DNA of 64,000 bases from Enterobacter quasihormaechei (GCF_004331385.1 NZ_SJON01000005.1:62001-126000); one strand, 5' to 3'. Counted from the stretch's first letter, positions 41,701 to 51,840 are shown. The notes: generated by a model from the letters alone, not told the origin. Numbers and translations are program-made.

Positions 41701-41986
41701 TGAACGTGATTATCACCTGAGCGCGGCTATGTACTGCGAAACCGCGGCGCTGGACCAGTTCTTCTGGATTTTCGTCAACAAAGACGAGAACTATCACTGG
41801 ATCGCCATCATCGAGGCATCCGCAGACCTTCTGGAACTGGGCATGCTCGAGTACCGAAAAGCAATGCGCGCTATAGCAACCGGCTTCGACACAGGGGAAT
41901 GGCCAGCGCCAATCATCGACAATTACACCGACGAACTGAACGACTTCGACCTGCGCCGCCTTGAAGCGCTGCGCGCTCAGGCTTAA
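38789..41986 (+). CDS. recE: RecE-type exonuclease VIII (large form)
   Basis: The 1065-aa product is longer than E. coli RecE (866 aa). The nuclease domain lies in the C-terminal part (about 640-1065), with FEPGRYEGLPNDVYHAANG, AVLDMGNLVHALALQPE and VRPDLEIGLDGVRIGADLKT as the PD-D/ExK-type core. The N-terminal half has about three repeats (near 150-230, 310-385, 430-510) with a YLQNLLLAK...VREW pattern. Another short repeat (EYNASLP, EYNATLP) occurs three times before the nuclease core. It makes 3' single strands for RecT. GAGG precedes the start. Confidence 0.92.
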   Translation: MEFFYVVKATQKSGKEDAVIWFTAKSEARANLQLDVELEDAGIETGRGKDYAKPVRTDFPVYNDLPEESTVDYTWCKRYALQDDGRSWLPKAGTESTGAVDITAAPETTVKVETIVESVPLENRTPAVRFAVHLISDKYQSNITKEQQLAASEMSLDEGNTYLQNLLLAKNDIPEVAELSLNAEWKLVQAIKQVFAPDEEHEVKLLTAFMADWLRVDAGDRNEVVREWRNGKLTLLKSERTSDADFTTDQVPEPENGIQIDENDDETTRYPVVRMPFRKQLLAQFTADELRHHLTREEYEGISALEMDTDNSYVQNLLLAAENCEEVKGYDTKDLWRYTDAIRKVFSQEKRHELALVLRFTRIWAATDYIDRGTLVREWVEGNRISEVGSPAPLEPEKPETTESYKRAVAQNMANLSIEIAIAQLYPDAVPGQINRTQLLAAKELADKKDESHAKALKVLSKTTDILDYDANSIFGVTRAISWSGEESTTKLRSQVREWFTANGIYESGERSKGYPEWNEDSREVRHSTVEEPSTPSQTKVASLGSGVFFIDGLMDGNTEPVINTNSNEVEKTENTAETTSDVQMETAKPEKDEDVGSVPPSESTDAANSQTNSVEADQLHETTIDVQESNPEVEFPAYFEPGRYEGLPNDVYHAANGISSTQVKDARVSLMYFNARHVEKTIVKERSAVLDMGNLVHALALQPEQLDAEFSVEPVIPEGAFTTAATLRAFIDEYNASLPALLSADDIKVLLEEYNATLPPQVPLGANLEETAQNYMALPADFQRIDGDQKQTATAMKACIKEYNATLPTPVKTSGSRDALLEQLAIINPDLVAQEAQKPAPLKVSGTKADMIQAVKAAKPDAVFADELLDAWRDNPEGKVLVTRQQLSTALDIQKALLAHPTAGMLLTHPSRAVEVSYFGFDEETGLEVRVRPDLEIGLDGVRIGADLKTISMWNVKQESLRARLHREIIERDYHLSAAMYCETAALDQFFWIFVNKDENYHWIAIIEASADLLELGMLEYRKAMRAIATGFDTGEWPAPIIDNYTDELNDFDLRRLEALRAQA

Positions 41987-41995
41987 GGGGGATTT

Positions 41996-43081
41996 ATGCA
42001 AAATACTAATGTTACGGTTACTGACCAAAACACCGTTGTTAACTCAAACGTGGCTTTGTTCGATTCCCAGTATCTGAACGCCATCAGCACGTTCGCGCAG
42101 ATCATGGCGCAAGGCACCGCGACTGTTCCTAAACACTTACAGGGTAATCAGGCCGACTGCATGGCGGTAGCAATGCAAGCGGCACAGTGGCAGATGAATC
42201 CCTTTGCCGTGGCGCAGAAGACGCACCTGATTAACGGTGTGCTCGGGTATGAAGCTCAACTGGTTAATGCCGTCATTTCACGCAGCGGCGTGCTTGCCAG
42301 TCGTTTTGATTATGAGTGGTACGGTCCATGGGAAAAGGTTGTAGGAAAATTCCATATCCGCAAAGGCGACAAAGGTGAGTACCGCGTCCCGGGCTGGACC
42401 CTGGCTGACGAAGCCGGGATCGGCATCATTATCCGCGCAACCCTGAAAGGCGAAGATCAGCCGAGGGAACTTGATTTACTGCTGGCTCAGGCCCGCACCA
42501 GAAACTCTACCCTGTGGGCTGACGACCCTCGCCAGCAGCTGGCGTACCTGGCTGTCAAACGTTGGGCGAGACTGTTCTGTCCGGATGTGATTCTGGGCGT
42601 TTATACCCCCGATGAATTGGATGATCGCCGTGAAGAACGAGAGGTAAACCCTGCCTCAGCGCAGCACGTAAGCCTTGCAGACATTTCAGGTGACAACGTC
42701 ACTACAACGCAAACGGCTCAGGAATCAGCTCAAAACATCGATGCACTTGCTGATGATTTCCGCGACCGCATCGAGGCGGCTCAGGATGTGGATAGCGCTA
42801 AAGCTCTGCGCGCAGATATTGAAACAGTGAAAGCAACGCTGGGTTCTGCCCTGTTCACTGAGCTGAAAAACAAGGCCGTGAAGCGTTATTACCTGGTTGA
42901 TGCACGGAACAAAGTCGAAGCAGCCATCAATTCCTTGCCACCTTCAGATGAGCCCGATGCAGCTGAGCGGTTCGCAGAAGTAGAGCGCGTTCTTGCATCA
43001 TCGAAACGCCATCTGGGCGACGAACTGCATGGTCAGTTCAGCATCACCCTGGCGGATATGAAACCGGAATACGTGGACTAA
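41996..43081 (+). CDS. recT: RecT-family single-strand annealing protein
   Basis: The 361-aa product has the RecT family core (about 25-215): AVAMQAAQWQMNPFAVAQKT, YEAQLVNAVISRSGV and DPRQQLAYLAVKRWARLFCP. A longer acidic C-terminus (about 225-361) follows. RecT anneals strands made by RecE. It starts 10 bp after recE with AAGGGGG upstream, so both are expressed together. Confidence 0.9.
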   Translation: MQNTNVTVTDQNTVVNSNVALFDSQYLNAISTFAQIMAQGTATVPKHLQGNQADCMAVAMQAAQWQMNPFAVAQKTHLINGVLGYEAQLVNAVISRSGVLASRFDYEWYGPWEKVVGKFHIRKGDKGEYRVPGWTLADEAGIGIIIRATLKGEDQPRELDLLLAQARTRNSTLWADDPRQQLAYLAVKRWARLFCPDVILGVYTPDELDDRREEREVNPASAQHVSLADISGDNVTTTQTAQESAQNIDALADDFRDRIEAAQDVDSAKALRADIETVKATLGSALFTELKNKAVKRYYLVDARNKVEAAINSLPPSDEPDAAERFAEVERVLASSKRHLGDELHGQFSITLADMKPEYVD

Positions 43082-43119
43082 CGAGATCGGGAGGGGAAAC
43101 CCTCCCTCAAGGAGAAGAA

Positions 43120-43362
43120 ATGCGACTGATTAATCGAGGCAGTAAGCAATCCCCTTTGGCTCGCCAGGCATGTGGAATCGCACTCGCAGCCCACCAGCAA
43201 AGATATGGTGACTATGGGCGCAGCAAGATGAAAGAGACCTATACGGTGAGAGTGGAAGGCGTGAAGGTCTGGGTTGAAGTGGTCAACTGCAAGGCAAGCT
43301 ACGTGGCCACAGCCATGACCGGCATGCGCCGACTTCGTTCCCTGCCCGGCCAGGCAAACTGA
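43120..43362 (+). CDS. DUF4060 phage protein
   Basis: The 80-aa product (MRLINRGSKQSPLARQACGIAL..., GDYGRSKMKETYTVRVEG, SYVATAMTGMRR) fits DUF4060, a small family found between recT and xis in Enterobacteriaceae prophages. AAGGAGAAG precedes the ATG. Function unknown. Confidence 0.85.
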   Translation: MRLINRGSKQSPLARQACGIALAAHQQRYGDYGRSKMKETYTVRVEGVKVWVEVVNCKASYVATAMTGMRRLRSLPGQAN

Positions 43363-43426
43363 AACTGAAATATCAACGACTAAAGACCGGCATATCTATA
43401 CTCATGCCGGTTACCTGAGGTGAACC

Positions 43427-43642
43427 ATGTCGCAGGTAATTTACGATTCAGAATGGGGCGTTGCTTCAAAACTAAAAGAGAAGACAGGCCTTACAGATCG
43501 TCAGATTAAAAGCTATCGCCAAACCTCCTGGGTAGAAGGTGTTCATTTTAAGAGAATCCCATTGGATGGAAGCAGCTCCGAAGAGCGAGGACTTGTCTGG
43601 TACAACATCCCAAACATTAACAGGTTTGTGAAGGAGGCATAA
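43427..43642 (+). CDS. Excisionase
   Basis: The 71-aa product (MSQVIYDSEWGVASKLKEKTGLTDRQIKSYR...) belongs to the putative excisionase family (DUF1233). It shows a winged-helix-like DNA-binding pattern and WVEGVHFKRIP. Its stop overlaps the integrase start by one base (TAATG). It directs integrase toward excision. Confidence 0.88.
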   Translation: MSQVIYDSEWGVASKLKEKTGLTDRQIKSYRQTSWVEGVHFKRIPLDGSSSEERGLVWYNIPNINRFVKEA

Positions 43643-44922
43643 TGGCTGCAATGCCAACGGGTGTTGAGATCCACAACAATAAAATACGAATTAGTTTCAA
43701 TTTTCAGGGCGTTAGATGCCGAGAAACACTGAAAGGATGGATCGTAAATGCTTCGAATCTCAAAAAAGCAGGGAATCTAAGGGCCAAAATTGTAAGCGAG
43801 ATTCAACTGGGCACTTTTGACTACCGGGGCATGTTCCCGGAGTCAAAAGTAGCAGCAAAGTTTTATACATCTAAAAACATTACGACGTTCGCCGAACTTG
43901 CATCAACCTGGTATGAAAACCATAAAATCGATCTCTCACCCAATGCCACAAGAAGCTATGGGATAGCTGTAAGAACGTTAACAAAACTAATCGGCCCTGA
44001 AACGCTGGTTGCATCCATCACCAACAGCGACATTCTGGGCTGGAGAAAGGAATTGCTCACTGGTGAGACTAACTATGCTCCCGAAAAGAGGAGAAACAAA
44101 ACCGGCCGAGCCGTTAGAACAGTAGATTATTATCTGGCCATCCTGCGACAAATCCTCGACTATGCGGTTAAAAATAAAGTCATTTCATATCAACCATATG
44201 TTGGGATAAAAAGGCTTCGCAAAGGGCAATCAAAACCAGATCCACTTCTGAGGCATGAGTTTGAGCAGTTGAAAGAGGCTGCTCCGGCTCAGCAGAAAAA
44301 CATGTGGCAATTTTTTGCTTACACTGGCGTTCGGCCCGGCGAGCTTTGCGCTCTTGCCTGGGAAGATATCGATCTTAATTCCGGCGAAGCTAACATAGCG
44401 CGCAATCTAACTCAGGAAGGCTTGTTTGGACCACCCAAAACTGAAGCTGGATACCGGAGGATAAAGTTACTTGAGCCGGCTCTGGAGGCTTTGCGAGCTC
44501 AAAAGGTGCTAACGGGAGGTTCCCCAAAGGTACCAATCACTTTTCACCACCGGGAGTTCGGAAAAACAGAAACGCAGAAACTGCATTTTGTGTTTATGCC
44601 TCGACCTCAGAAAGGCAAGCAGGCAGCCTACTATTCAGTTAGTTCTATTGTGTCACTATGGGATATTACGGTAAGACGATCGGGCATTCGCCGCAGACGC
44701 CCCTATCAGTTGCGTCATACATACGCGTGCTGGATGTTGTCGGCAGGTGCTAATCCTGCTTTTATAGCGAATCAGATGGGTCATGAGAATGCAGAGATGG
44801 TCTTCCATGTATACTCTGCGTGGATAAATGCTCTCGATAGCGATCAGGTATCATTTTTGAATCAGCGCTTTGGCGGATATGCTAATGCCCCTATAGTGCC
44901 CCTGAAGCTAAAAACAAAGTAG
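43642..44922 (+). CDS. Phage integrase (tyrosine recombinase)
   Basis: The 426-aa product has an arm-binding N-terminus (about 1-75, with the FNFQGVRCRETLKG segment), a core-binding domain (about 80-185), and the catalytic domain with Arg231 (GVRPGEL), Arg358 (YQLRHT), His381 (MGHENAE) and the nucleophile Tyr391 (FHVYS). All key residues are present. The gene ends 29 bp from rstB, so attR should lie in this interval. Confidence 0.97.
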   Translation: MAAMPTGVEIHNNKIRISFNFQGVRCRETLKGWIVNASNLKKAGNLRAKIVSEIQLGTFDYRGMFPESKVAAKFYTSKNITTFAELASTWYENHKIDLSPNATRSYGIAVRTLTKLIGPETLVASITNSDILGWRKELLTGETNYAPEKRRNKTGRAVRTVDYYLAILRQILDYAVKNKVISYQPYVGIKRLRKGQSKPDPLLRHEFEQLKEAAPAQQKNMWQFFAYTGVRPGELCALAWEDIDLNSGEANIARNLTQEGLFGPPKTEAGYRRIKLLEPALEALRAQKVLTGGSPKVPITFHHREFGKTETQKLHFVFMPRPQKGKQAAYYSVSSIVSLWDITVRRSGIRRRRPYQLRHTYACWMLSAGANPAFIANQMGHENAEMVFHVYSAWINALDSDQVSFLNQRFGGYANAPIVPLKLKTK

Positions 44923-44951
44923 TTAATTTATTGATTTTCCGGTGATATTTA

Positions 44952-46250
44952 ATGAAAAAGCTGTTTGTACAGTTTTATCTTCTGCTGTTTGTCTGCTTCC
45001 TGGTAATGACGATGCTGGTCGGGTTGGTCTATAAATTCACCGCAGAGCGCGCGGGCAGACAATCCCTGGACGACCTGATGAAAAGCTCCCTCTACCTGAT
45101 GCGCAGCGAGCTGCGTGAAATTCCCCCGCATGACTGGGCACGCACCTTAAAAGAGCTGGATCTGAATCTGTCGTTTGACCTGCGCATCGAGCCGATGAAG
45201 GATTTTGATTTAGCGCCGCCCGCGATGCAGCGCCTGCGCGACGGAGACATCGTGGCGCTGGACGAAAAATACACCTTTATTCAGCGTATTCCACGCAGCC
45301 ATTATGTCCTGGCCGTTGGGCCGGTACCCTACCTCTATTACCTGCACCAGATGCGCCTGCTGGATCTCGCCCTGCTGGGCTTCATTGCCATCTCGCTCGC
45401 TTTCCCTGTTTTCATCTGGATGCGCCCGCACTGGCAGGACATGCTGAAACTGGAATCCGCCGCGCAGCGTTTTGGGGAAGGTCATTTCACTGAACGCATA
45501 CACTTCGACAGCGGCTCCAGCTTTGACCGCCTCGGCATTGCCTTTAACCAGATGGCCGATAACATCAACGCCCTGATTGCCAGTAAGAAACAGCTGATCG
45601 ACGGCATTGCGCATGAACTGCGCACGCCGCTGGTACGCCTGCGGTATCGTCTGGAGATGAGCGAAAACCTGACCGATGCGGAATCCCAGGCGCTCAATCG
45701 GGATATTGGCCAGTTAGAAGCGCTGATTGAAGAGCTGCTGACCTATGCCCGCCTCGATCGGCCTCAGACAGAATTGCACCTGAGTACGCCGGATCTCCCC
45801 GCCTGGTTACAGACGCACATTAACGATGTGCAGAGCGTTAATCCTCAGCGAAAACTGCTGACGACTATTACTCCCGGGGCGTACGGCGCGCTGGACATGC
45901 GCCTGATGGAACGCGTGCTGGATAATCTGATGAACAACGCCATGCGCTACAGCGAAACGACGCTGCGCATAGGTTTAGATTTACAGGGGAGCCAGGCGAT
46001 TCTGCATGTGGAAGACGATGGTCCCGGCATTGAGCCAGCCGAGCGTGAAAAGGTGTTCGAGCCGTTTGTGCGCCTCGACCCCAGCCGCGACCGTGCTACC
46101 GGCGGCTGTGGTCTGGGGCTGGCGATTGTCCGATCCATTGCCCAGGCGATGGGCGGCACGGTTCGCTGTGAAGCAAGCGAACTGGGAGGGGCCCGCTTCG
46201 TCTTTAGCTGGCCGATCTATCACAACATTCCCCTTCCCGTACCTGCCTGA
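44952..46250 (+). CDS. rstB: Sensor histidine kinase RstB
   Basis: The 432-aa product has two membrane helices (about 5-27 and 136-157) around a periplasmic domain, HAMP, the H-box with His221 (GIAHELRTPLVRL), and the ATPase motifs NLMNNAMRY, VEDDGPGIEP and GGCGLGLAIVRS. It is nearly identical in layout to E. coli RstB, partner of RstA and linked to PhoPQ-controlled acid response. In E. coli rstA lies directly upstream. Here the prophage integrase is upstream instead, so the normal operon link is not visible. Confidence 0.97.
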   Translation: MKKLFVQFYLLLFVCFLVMTMLVGLVYKFTAERAGRQSLDDLMKSSLYLMRSELREIPPHDWARTLKELDLNLSFDLRIEPMKDFDLAPPAMQRLRDGDIVALDEKYTFIQRIPRSHYVLAVGPVPYLYYLHQMRLLDLALLGFIAISLAFPVFIWMRPHWQDMLKLESAAQRFGEGHFTERIHFDSGSSFDRLGIAFNQMADNINALIASKKQLIDGIAHELRTPLVRLRYRLEMSENLTDAESQALNRDIGQLEALIEELLTYARLDRPQTELHLSTPDLPAWLQTHINDVQSVNPQRKLLTTITPGAYGALDMRLMERVLDNLMNNAMRYSETTLRIGLDLQGSQAILHVEDDGPGIEPAEREKVFEPFVRLDPSRDRATGGCGLGLAIVRSIAQAMGGTVRCEASELGGARFVFSWPIYHNIPLPVPA

Positions 46251-46292
46251 CCTAAACCGCACGCTGGCCTGACCCGGCATGTTGTGCTATAC

Positions 46293-46314
46293 CTTTAGTA
46301 TGTTGTAACTAATT
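46293..46314 (+). other. Replication terminator (Ter) site upstream of tus
   Basis: AGTATGTTGTAACTA at 46297-46311 is the Tus-binding core; flanks match TerB loosely. It lies 10 bp before tus and both blocks forks and autoregulates tus. Confidence 0.92.
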
Positions 46315-46324
46315 AAGGGCGATC

Positions 46325-47254
46325 ATGGCGACTTACGATCTCATCGAAAGGCTGAACACCACGTTTCGGGAAATAGAGCAGGCGTTGTTGACCCTGACGG
46401 GGCAACTACAGGGCTGCCGCCTGCTGGCCGCCCGCGTCTTTTCCCTGCCCGACGTGGCGAAAGGCGCGGAACACGATCCGCTGAACACCATCGAAGTGAC
46501 GCAGCATATTGGTAAGGCTGCCCTGGAGCTGACGTTGCAGCACTATCGCCGCCTCTTCATCCAGCAGCAGTCCGAAAATCGCAGCAGTAAGGCCGCCGTT
46601 CGCCTGCCCGGCGTCATCTGTCTGCAAACGGATACCGCAACGCGTGAAGAGATTGAGGCGCAGATTACGCATATTAATGCGCTGAAAGCCGCCTTCGAGA
46701 AGATCGTGACCGTTGAGTCCGGGCTGGCGCCCGCAGCCCGCTTTGAATGGGTGCATCGCCAGCTTCCGGGGCTGATCACCCTGAACGCTTACCGCTCGCT
46801 GACGGTACTGCGCCACCCCGCCACGCTGCGCTTCGGCTGGGCCAACAAGCACATCATTAAAAACTTCACGCGCGATGAGATCCTGGCGCAGCTGGAGAAA
46901 AGCCTGAAATCGCCGCGGACGGTCGCCCCGTGGTCGCGGGAGCAGTGGATTGAACGGCTGGAGCAGGAGTACCACAGCATTGCCTCCCTGCCGGCTGAGA
47001 CGCGTCTTAAGATAAAGCGTCCGGTGAAGGTGCAGCCTATCGCCCGCGTCTGGTATGCCGGACAGCAAAAGCAGGTGCAGTATGCCTGCCCAACGCCGCT
47101 GATTGCGCTCTACGATGCCGATCGGGGTGCGGTAGTGCCGGATATCGGGGAACTACTGAACTACGATGCCGAAAACGTTCAGCATCGCTATAAACCCCAG
47201 GCGCAGCCGCTACAGCTGATTATTCCGCGGCTGCACCTGTATGTGGCGCAGTGA
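46325..47254 (+). CDS. tus: Replication terminus-binding protein Tus
   Basis: The 309-aa product is Tus in full length. It binds Ter sites as a monomer and stops the DnaB helicase in one direction. Recognisable segments are [38 protein letters not shown] and [14 protein letters not shown]. The Ter site at 46293-46314 overlaps its promoter. Confidence 0.97.
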   Translation: MATYDLIERLNTTFREIEQALLTLTGQLQGCRLLAARVFSLPDVAKGAEHDPLNTIEVTQHIGKAALELTLQHYRRLFIQQQSENRSSKAAVRLPGVICLQTDTATREEIEAQITHINALKAAFEKIVTVESGLAPAARFEWVHRQLPGLITLNAYRSLTVLRHPATLRFGWANKHIIKNFTRDEILAQLEKSLKSPRTVAPWSREQWIERLEQEYHSIASLPAETRLKIKRPVKVQPIARVWYAGQQKQVQYACPTPLIALYDADRGAVVPDIGELLNYDAENVQHRYKPQAQPLQLIIPRLHLYVAQ

Positions 47255-48649
47255 TTACTTAAGGCTGCCCACCATCGCTTCCGGGCGGACCCAGGCGTCA
47301 AACTCGGCGTCCGTCAGGTAGCCCAGCGCCAGCGCAGAGGCTTTCAGGGTAAGCCCCTCTTTGTGCGCTTTTTTCGCGATTTCGGCCGCTTTGTCATAGC
47401 CGATATGGGTGTTCAACGCCGTTACCAGCATCAGGGACTCATTCAGCAGCTGGCTGATTCGCTCGCGATTTGGCTCAATGCCCACCGCGCAGTGCTCGTT
47501 AAAGCTCTCCATGCCGTCGGCCAGCAGACGAATCGATTGCAGTACGTTGTGGATCACCATCGGGCGATAGACGTTAAGCTCGAAGTTACCCGACGCGCCG
47601 CCCATGTTCACCGCCACGTCATTACCCATCACCTGGCAGCACAGCATGGTCATGGCTTCGCACTGCGTTGGGTTCACTTTACCCGGCATAATGGAGCTGC
47701 CCGGCTCGTTTTCCGGAATGCTGATCTCGCCGATGCCGCAGCGCGGGCCTGAGGCCAGCCAGCGGACGTCGTTGGCGATTTTCATCAGCGAGGCTGCCAG
47801 CCCTTTCAGCGCGCCATGGGTGTGAACCAGCGCATCGCAGGTCGCCAGCGCTTCGAACTTATTCGGGGCGGTAACAAACGCCTGCCCGGTGATCTTCGCC
47901 AGCTCGTCGGCCACGCGCACCGCGTACTCGGGATGGGTATTTAACCCGGTGCCAACCGCCGTTCCGCCAAGCGCCAGCTCCGCCAGGTGCGGCAGGCTGT
48001 GTTCGATATGCTTAAGGTTGTGCTCCAGCATCGCCACCCAGCCGGAAATTTCCTGGCCGAGCGTCAGCGGCGTGGCGTCCTGAAGATGCGTACGACCAAT
48101 TTTAACGATGTCGCGGAAAGCCTGCGCTTTCTCATTAAGCGTCGATTTGAGCACGTTGAGCTGCGGAATAAGCTGCTCGCGGACAGCGATGACAGCCGCC
48201 ACGTGCATGGCCGTCGGGAACACGTCGTTGGAACTCTGGCTTTTGTTCACGTCATCGTTCGGGTGAACCTTACGCTCCATGCCGCGTGCGCCGCCAAGCA
48301 GCTCGCTCGCGCGGTTCGCCAGCACCTCGTTCATGTTCATGTTGCTCTGGGTGCCTGAACCGGTCTGCCAGATGGCGAGGGGGAATTCGTCGGGATGCTT
48401 GCCCGCCAGCACTTCGTCGGCGGCGTTAATGATGGCGCTGGCCTTATCGGCATCCAGCAGGCCCAAATCCTGGTTTACTTTGGCGGCTGCGCGTTTGGTC
48501 AACGCCAGCGCCTGGATGAGCGAGACGGGCATTTTTTCTGTCGAAATGCGGAAATGCTCCAGCGAACGCTGGGTTTGCGCGCCCCATAGCTTGTCGGCCG
48601 GGACGTCGATGGCGCCCATAGAGTCTTTCTCGCGGCGATGCATTGTCAT
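47255..48649 (-). CDS. fumC: Fumarase C (class II)
   Basis: The 464-aa product is a class II fumarase, iron-independent, of the fumarase/aspartase superfamily. Signatures are [44 protein letters not shown] and [11 protein letters not shown]. It converts fumarate to malate in the TCA cycle. AAGGAG lies before the ATG at 48649. It lies downstream of fumA, as in E. coli. In E. coli it is induced by SoxRS; no SoxS box was identified here. Confidence 0.97.
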   Translation of the reverse strand: MTMHRREKDSMGAIDVPADKLWGAQTQRSLEHFRISTEKMPVSLIQALALTKRAAAKVNQDLGLLDADKASAIINAADEVLAGKHPDEFPLAIWQTGSGTQSNMNMNEVLANRASELLGGARGMERKVHPNDDVNKSQSSNDVFPTAMHVAAVIAVREQLIPQLNVLKSTLNEKAQAFRDIVKIGRTHLQDATPLTLGQEISGWVAMLEHNLKHIEHSLPHLAELALGGTAVGTGLNTHPEYAVRVADELAKITGQAFVTAPNKFEALATCDALVHTHGALKGLAASLMKIANDVRWLASGPRCGIGEISIPENEPGSSIMPGKVNPTQCEAMTMLCCQVMGNDVAVNMGGASGNFELNVYRPMVIHNVLQSIRLLADGMESFNEHCAVGIEPNRERISQLLNESLMLVTALNTHIGYDKAAEIAKKAHKEGLTLKASALALGYLTDAEFDAWVRPEAMVGSLK

Positions 48650-48754
48650 TACTTACTCCTTGATAACAAAGATGGGATTGCTCACATGCTTAAGAGATAA
48701 GTATTGATGACTTCTGAGAAACGTTATGGCGCTTTGTGCGCTCTTTTTGACGTT

Positions 48755-48804
48755 GGGTGGCGCTTACCCGACCTACGAGAGTGTAGGCCGGGTAAGCGCC
48801 ACCC
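48755..48804. repeat. REP-type inverted repeat (fumA-fumC gap)
   Basis: GGGTGGCGCTTACCCGACCT and its inverted partner GTAGGCCGGGTAAGCGCCAC flank a short loop. This is the common enterobacterial REP/BIME element. Confidence 0.85.
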
Positions 48805-48818
48805 GGCAATTTACAGAA

Positions 48819-50465
48819 TTACTTCACACACGCCGAACACTGAGACGACTGGATCTGTTTGAAGAAGTCGTTACCTTTGTCATCCACAAGGATGAACGCC
48901 GGGAAGTCTTCCACCTCAATTTTCCAGATCGCTTCCATACCCAGCTCCGGGTACTCCACGCACTCCAGGCTCTTGATACTGCCCTGCGCCAGCACCGCTG
49001 CCGGGCCGCCGATGCTGCCGAGGTAGAAGCCGCCGTGCTTGTGGCACGCGTCCGTCACCTGCTGGCTGCGGTTGCCTTTCGCCAGCATGATCATGCTGCC
49101 CCCGTTGGCCTGCAACTGGTCAACGTAAGAGTCCATACGGCCCGCCGTAGTGGGGCCTAACGAACCGGAAGCATACCCCTCAGGCGTTTTTGCCGGGCCT
49201 GCGTAGTAGATCGGGTGATCTTTAATGTACTGCGGCAGCCCTTCGCCGTTGTCCAGGCGCTCTTTCAGCTTCGCATGGGCGATGTCGCGGCCCACGATAA
49301 TTGTCCCGTTCAGGGAGAGGCGCGTTGAAACCGGATACTGTGAAAGCTGGGCCAGGATCTCCTTCATTGGACGGTTCAGGTCAACGCGCACAGCTTCGCC
49401 CTCACCCGCTTTACGCAGCGCTTCCGGGATATATTTACCCGGGTTGTTCTCCAGCTTTTCGATCCAGATGCCGTCGCGGTTGATCTTGGCCTTGATGTTA
49501 CGATCCGCAGAGCACGACACGCCCATGCCCACCGGGCAGGATGCGCCGTGACGCGGGAGTCGGATCACGCGAATGTCATGCGCGAAGTATTTCCCGCCAA
49601 ACTGCGCGCCCAGCCCCAGATTCTTCGCTTCGGTCAGCAGTTCCTGCTCAAGCTGCACGTCGCGGAACGCCTGACCATGCTCGTTACCTTCCGTTGGCAG
49701 CCCATCGTAGTATTTGGTGGAGGCCAGCTTGACGGTTTTCAGGGTGCTTTCAGCGGACGTACCGCCAATCACAAACGCGATATGGTACGGCGGACAGGCC
49801 GCGGTGCCGAGGGTGCGCATCTTCTCGACCAGATAGTTCTTCAGCTTGCCCGGAGTCAGCAGCGCTTTGGTTTCCTGGTAAAGATAGGTTTTGTTGGCTG
49901 AACCGCCGCCTTTGGCGATGCAGAGGAATTTATATTCGTCACCGTCGACGCTGTAGAGGTCAATCTGCGCCGGCAGGTTAGTGCCGGTGTTCACCTCTTT
50001 GTACATATCCAGCGCCGCGTTTTGCGAGTAGCGCAGGTTATCTTCGGTGTAGGTGTTGTAGACGCCGTGCGCCAGCGCCGCTTCGTCACCGCCGCCGGTC
50101 CAGACGCGCTGGCCTTTTTTACCGGTGATAATGGCCGTGCCGGTGTCCTGGCAGGTCGGCAGAATGCCTTTCGCCGCGATATCCGAGTTACGCAGGAATT
50201 GCAGCGCGACGTATTTGTCGTTCTCGCTGGCTTCCGGGTCGCTCAGGATATCGGCAACCTGCTGCTGATGCGCCGGACGAAGCATAAAGGAAGCATCGTG
50301 GAAGGCCTGCTGCGCCAGCAGCGTAAGCGCCTGTGGGTCAACTTTGAGGATCTCCTGCCCTTCAAACTCAGAGACAGAAACGTAATCGCGGGTTAACAGG
50401 TAATACTCGGTCCGATCCTGACTGAGGGGGAAAGGATCCTGATAATGGAAGGGTTTATTCGACAT
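48819..50465 (-). CDS. fumA: Fumarase A (class I, 4Fe-4S)
   Basis: The 548-aa product is a class I fumarase with the iron-sulfur cysteines in [20 protein letters not shown] and [15 protein letters not shown] segments. The N-terminal domain and C-terminal domain ([29 protein letters not shown]) are complete. It is the main aerobic or microaerobic fumarase. It is transcribed toward fumC. Confidence 0.97.
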   Translation of the reverse strand: MSNKPFHYQDPFPLSQDRTEYYLLTRDYVSVSEFEGQEILKVDPQALTLLAQQAFHDASFMLRPAHQQQVADILSDPEASENDKYVALQFLRNSDIAAKGILPTCQDTGTAIITGKKGQRVWTGGGDEAALAHGVYNTYTEDNLRYSQNAALDMYKEVNTGTNLPAQIDLYSVDGDEYKFLCIAKGGGSANKTYLYQETKALLTPGKLKNYLVEKMRTLGTAACPPYHIAFVIGGTSAESTLKTVKLASTKYYDGLPTEGNEHGQAFRDVQLEQELLTEAKNLGLGAQFGGKYFAHDIRVIRLPRHGASCPVGMGVSCSADRNIKAKINRDGIWIEKLENNPGKYIPEALRKAGEGEAVRVDLNRPMKEILAQLSQYPVSTRLSLNGTIIVGRDIAHAKLKERLDNGEGLPQYIKDHPIYYAGPAKTPEGYASGSLGPTTAGRMDSYVDQLQANGGSMIMLAKGNRSQQVTDACHKHGGFYLGSIGGPAAVLAQGSIKSLECVEYPELGMEAIWKIEVEDFPAFILVDDKGNDFFKQIQSSQCSACVK

Positions 50466-50664
50466 TGTTCTCTCACTTACTGCGTCGGTCTGTTTATTCA
50501 GGGCAGATGTTCCGCTGCCCGGCTTAAAAGCGAGTCAGCTTATCCTACACAATTTTTTAACAAAAACTGAGACTAGTACGACTTTTTACATCCGCAGGTT
50601 ACTTCCATCCGGTTTATTGCTTTAATACCCGGAGTTAATTCCACATTTGAATCAGGGCTTGATA

Positions 50665-51840
50665 ATGCAAAAACTCATCAACTCAGTGCAAAACTACGCC
50701 TGGGGAAGTAAAACTGCGTTAACGGAACTCTACGGTATCGCCAACCCGGACAATCTGCCGATGGCAGAGCTGTGGATGGGCGCGCACCCGAAGAGCAGCT
50801 CAAAAATAGAAGATGCCAGCGGCCAGGTTCGCGGCCTGCGTGACGTCATCGACGCCGACAAGGCTGCGCTGCTCGGCGAAAAAGTGGCAAATCGTTTTGG
50901 TGAATTGCCGTTTCTGTTCAAGGTACTGTGCGCCGATCAGCCGCTCTCCATTCAGGTTCATCCAAACAAAAAAGCATCTGAAATCGGGTTTGCCAAAGAA
51001 AATGCCGCAGGTATTCCGTTAGACGCGGCAGAACGTAACTACAAAGATCCTAACCACAAGCCGGAACTGGTGTTCGCCCTTACCCCTTTCCTGGCGATGA
51101 ATGCCTTCCGCGAGTTTTCCGAGATTATTTCTCTGCTGCAACCGGTCGCCGGGGCGCACAAGGCTATCGCCCACTTCCTGGAGAACCCTACCGCGGAAGC
51201 CCTGAGCGCGCTGTTTGCCAGCCTGCTGAATATGCAGGGCGAGGAAAAATCCCACGCGCTGGCGGTGCTGAAAGCCGCGCTGAACGGCCAGCAAGGTGAG
51301 CCATGGGAGACCATTCGCGTGATTTCCGCGTTTTACCCGGACGACAGCGGCCTCTTCTCTCCGCTGCTGCTGAACGTGGTGAAGCTCAATCCGGGCGAAG
51401 CGATGTTCCTGTTCGCTGAAACCCCGCACGCCTACCTGAACGGCGTGGCGCTGGAGGTGATGGCTAACTCCGATAACGTGCTACGCGCGGGCCTGACGCC
51501 TAAATACATCGACATCCCTGAGCTGGTTGCCAACGTGAAGTTCGAGGCGAAACCTGCTGCGGAGCTGCTTACCCAGCCGGTGAAAAACGGCGCAGAGCTG
51601 GACTTCCCGATCCCGGTTGACGATTTTGCCTTCTCCCTGCACGACCTTAGCGCAGACGAAACTGCCATTGCTCAGGAGAGCGCGGCGATCCTGTTCTGCG
51701 TGGAAGGTGAAGCGACCTTTCATAACGGTAGCGAGCGTCTGGTGCTCAAGCCGGGGGAATCCGCTTTTGTTCCGGCAAACGAGTCGCCTGTCTTGGTAAG
51801 CGGCACTGGCCGTCTGGCGCGCGTTTTTAATAAGCTTTAG
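50665..51840 (+). CDS. manA: Mannose-6-phosphate isomerase
   Basis: The start is at ATG 50665 (MQKLINSVQNYAWGSKT), as in E. coli, not the upstream in-frame ATG. The 391-aa zinc enzyme converts mannose-6-P and fructose-6-P. Metal ligands are in LSIQVHPNK (Gln, His), HKPELVFAL (Glu) and ETPHAYLNG (His). A terminator hairpin follows at 51896-51920. Confidence 0.97.
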   Translation: MQKLINSVQNYAWGSKTALTELYGIANPDNLPMAELWMGAHPKSSSKIEDASGQVRGLRDVIDADKAALLGEKVANRFGELPFLFKVLCADQPLSIQVHPNKKASEIGFAKENAAGIPLDAAERNYKDPNHKPELVFALTPFLAMNAFREFSEIISLLQPVAGAHKAIAHFLENPTAEALSALFASLLNMQGEEKSHALAVLKAALNGQQGEPWETIRVISAFYPDDSGLFSPLLLNVVKLNPGEAMFLFAETPHAYLNGVALEVMANSDNVLRAGLTPKYIDIPELVANVKFEAKPAAELLTQPVKNGAELDFPIPVDDFAFSLHDLSADETAIAQESAAILFCVEGEATFHNGSERLVLKPGESAFVPANESPVLVSGTGRLARVFNKL

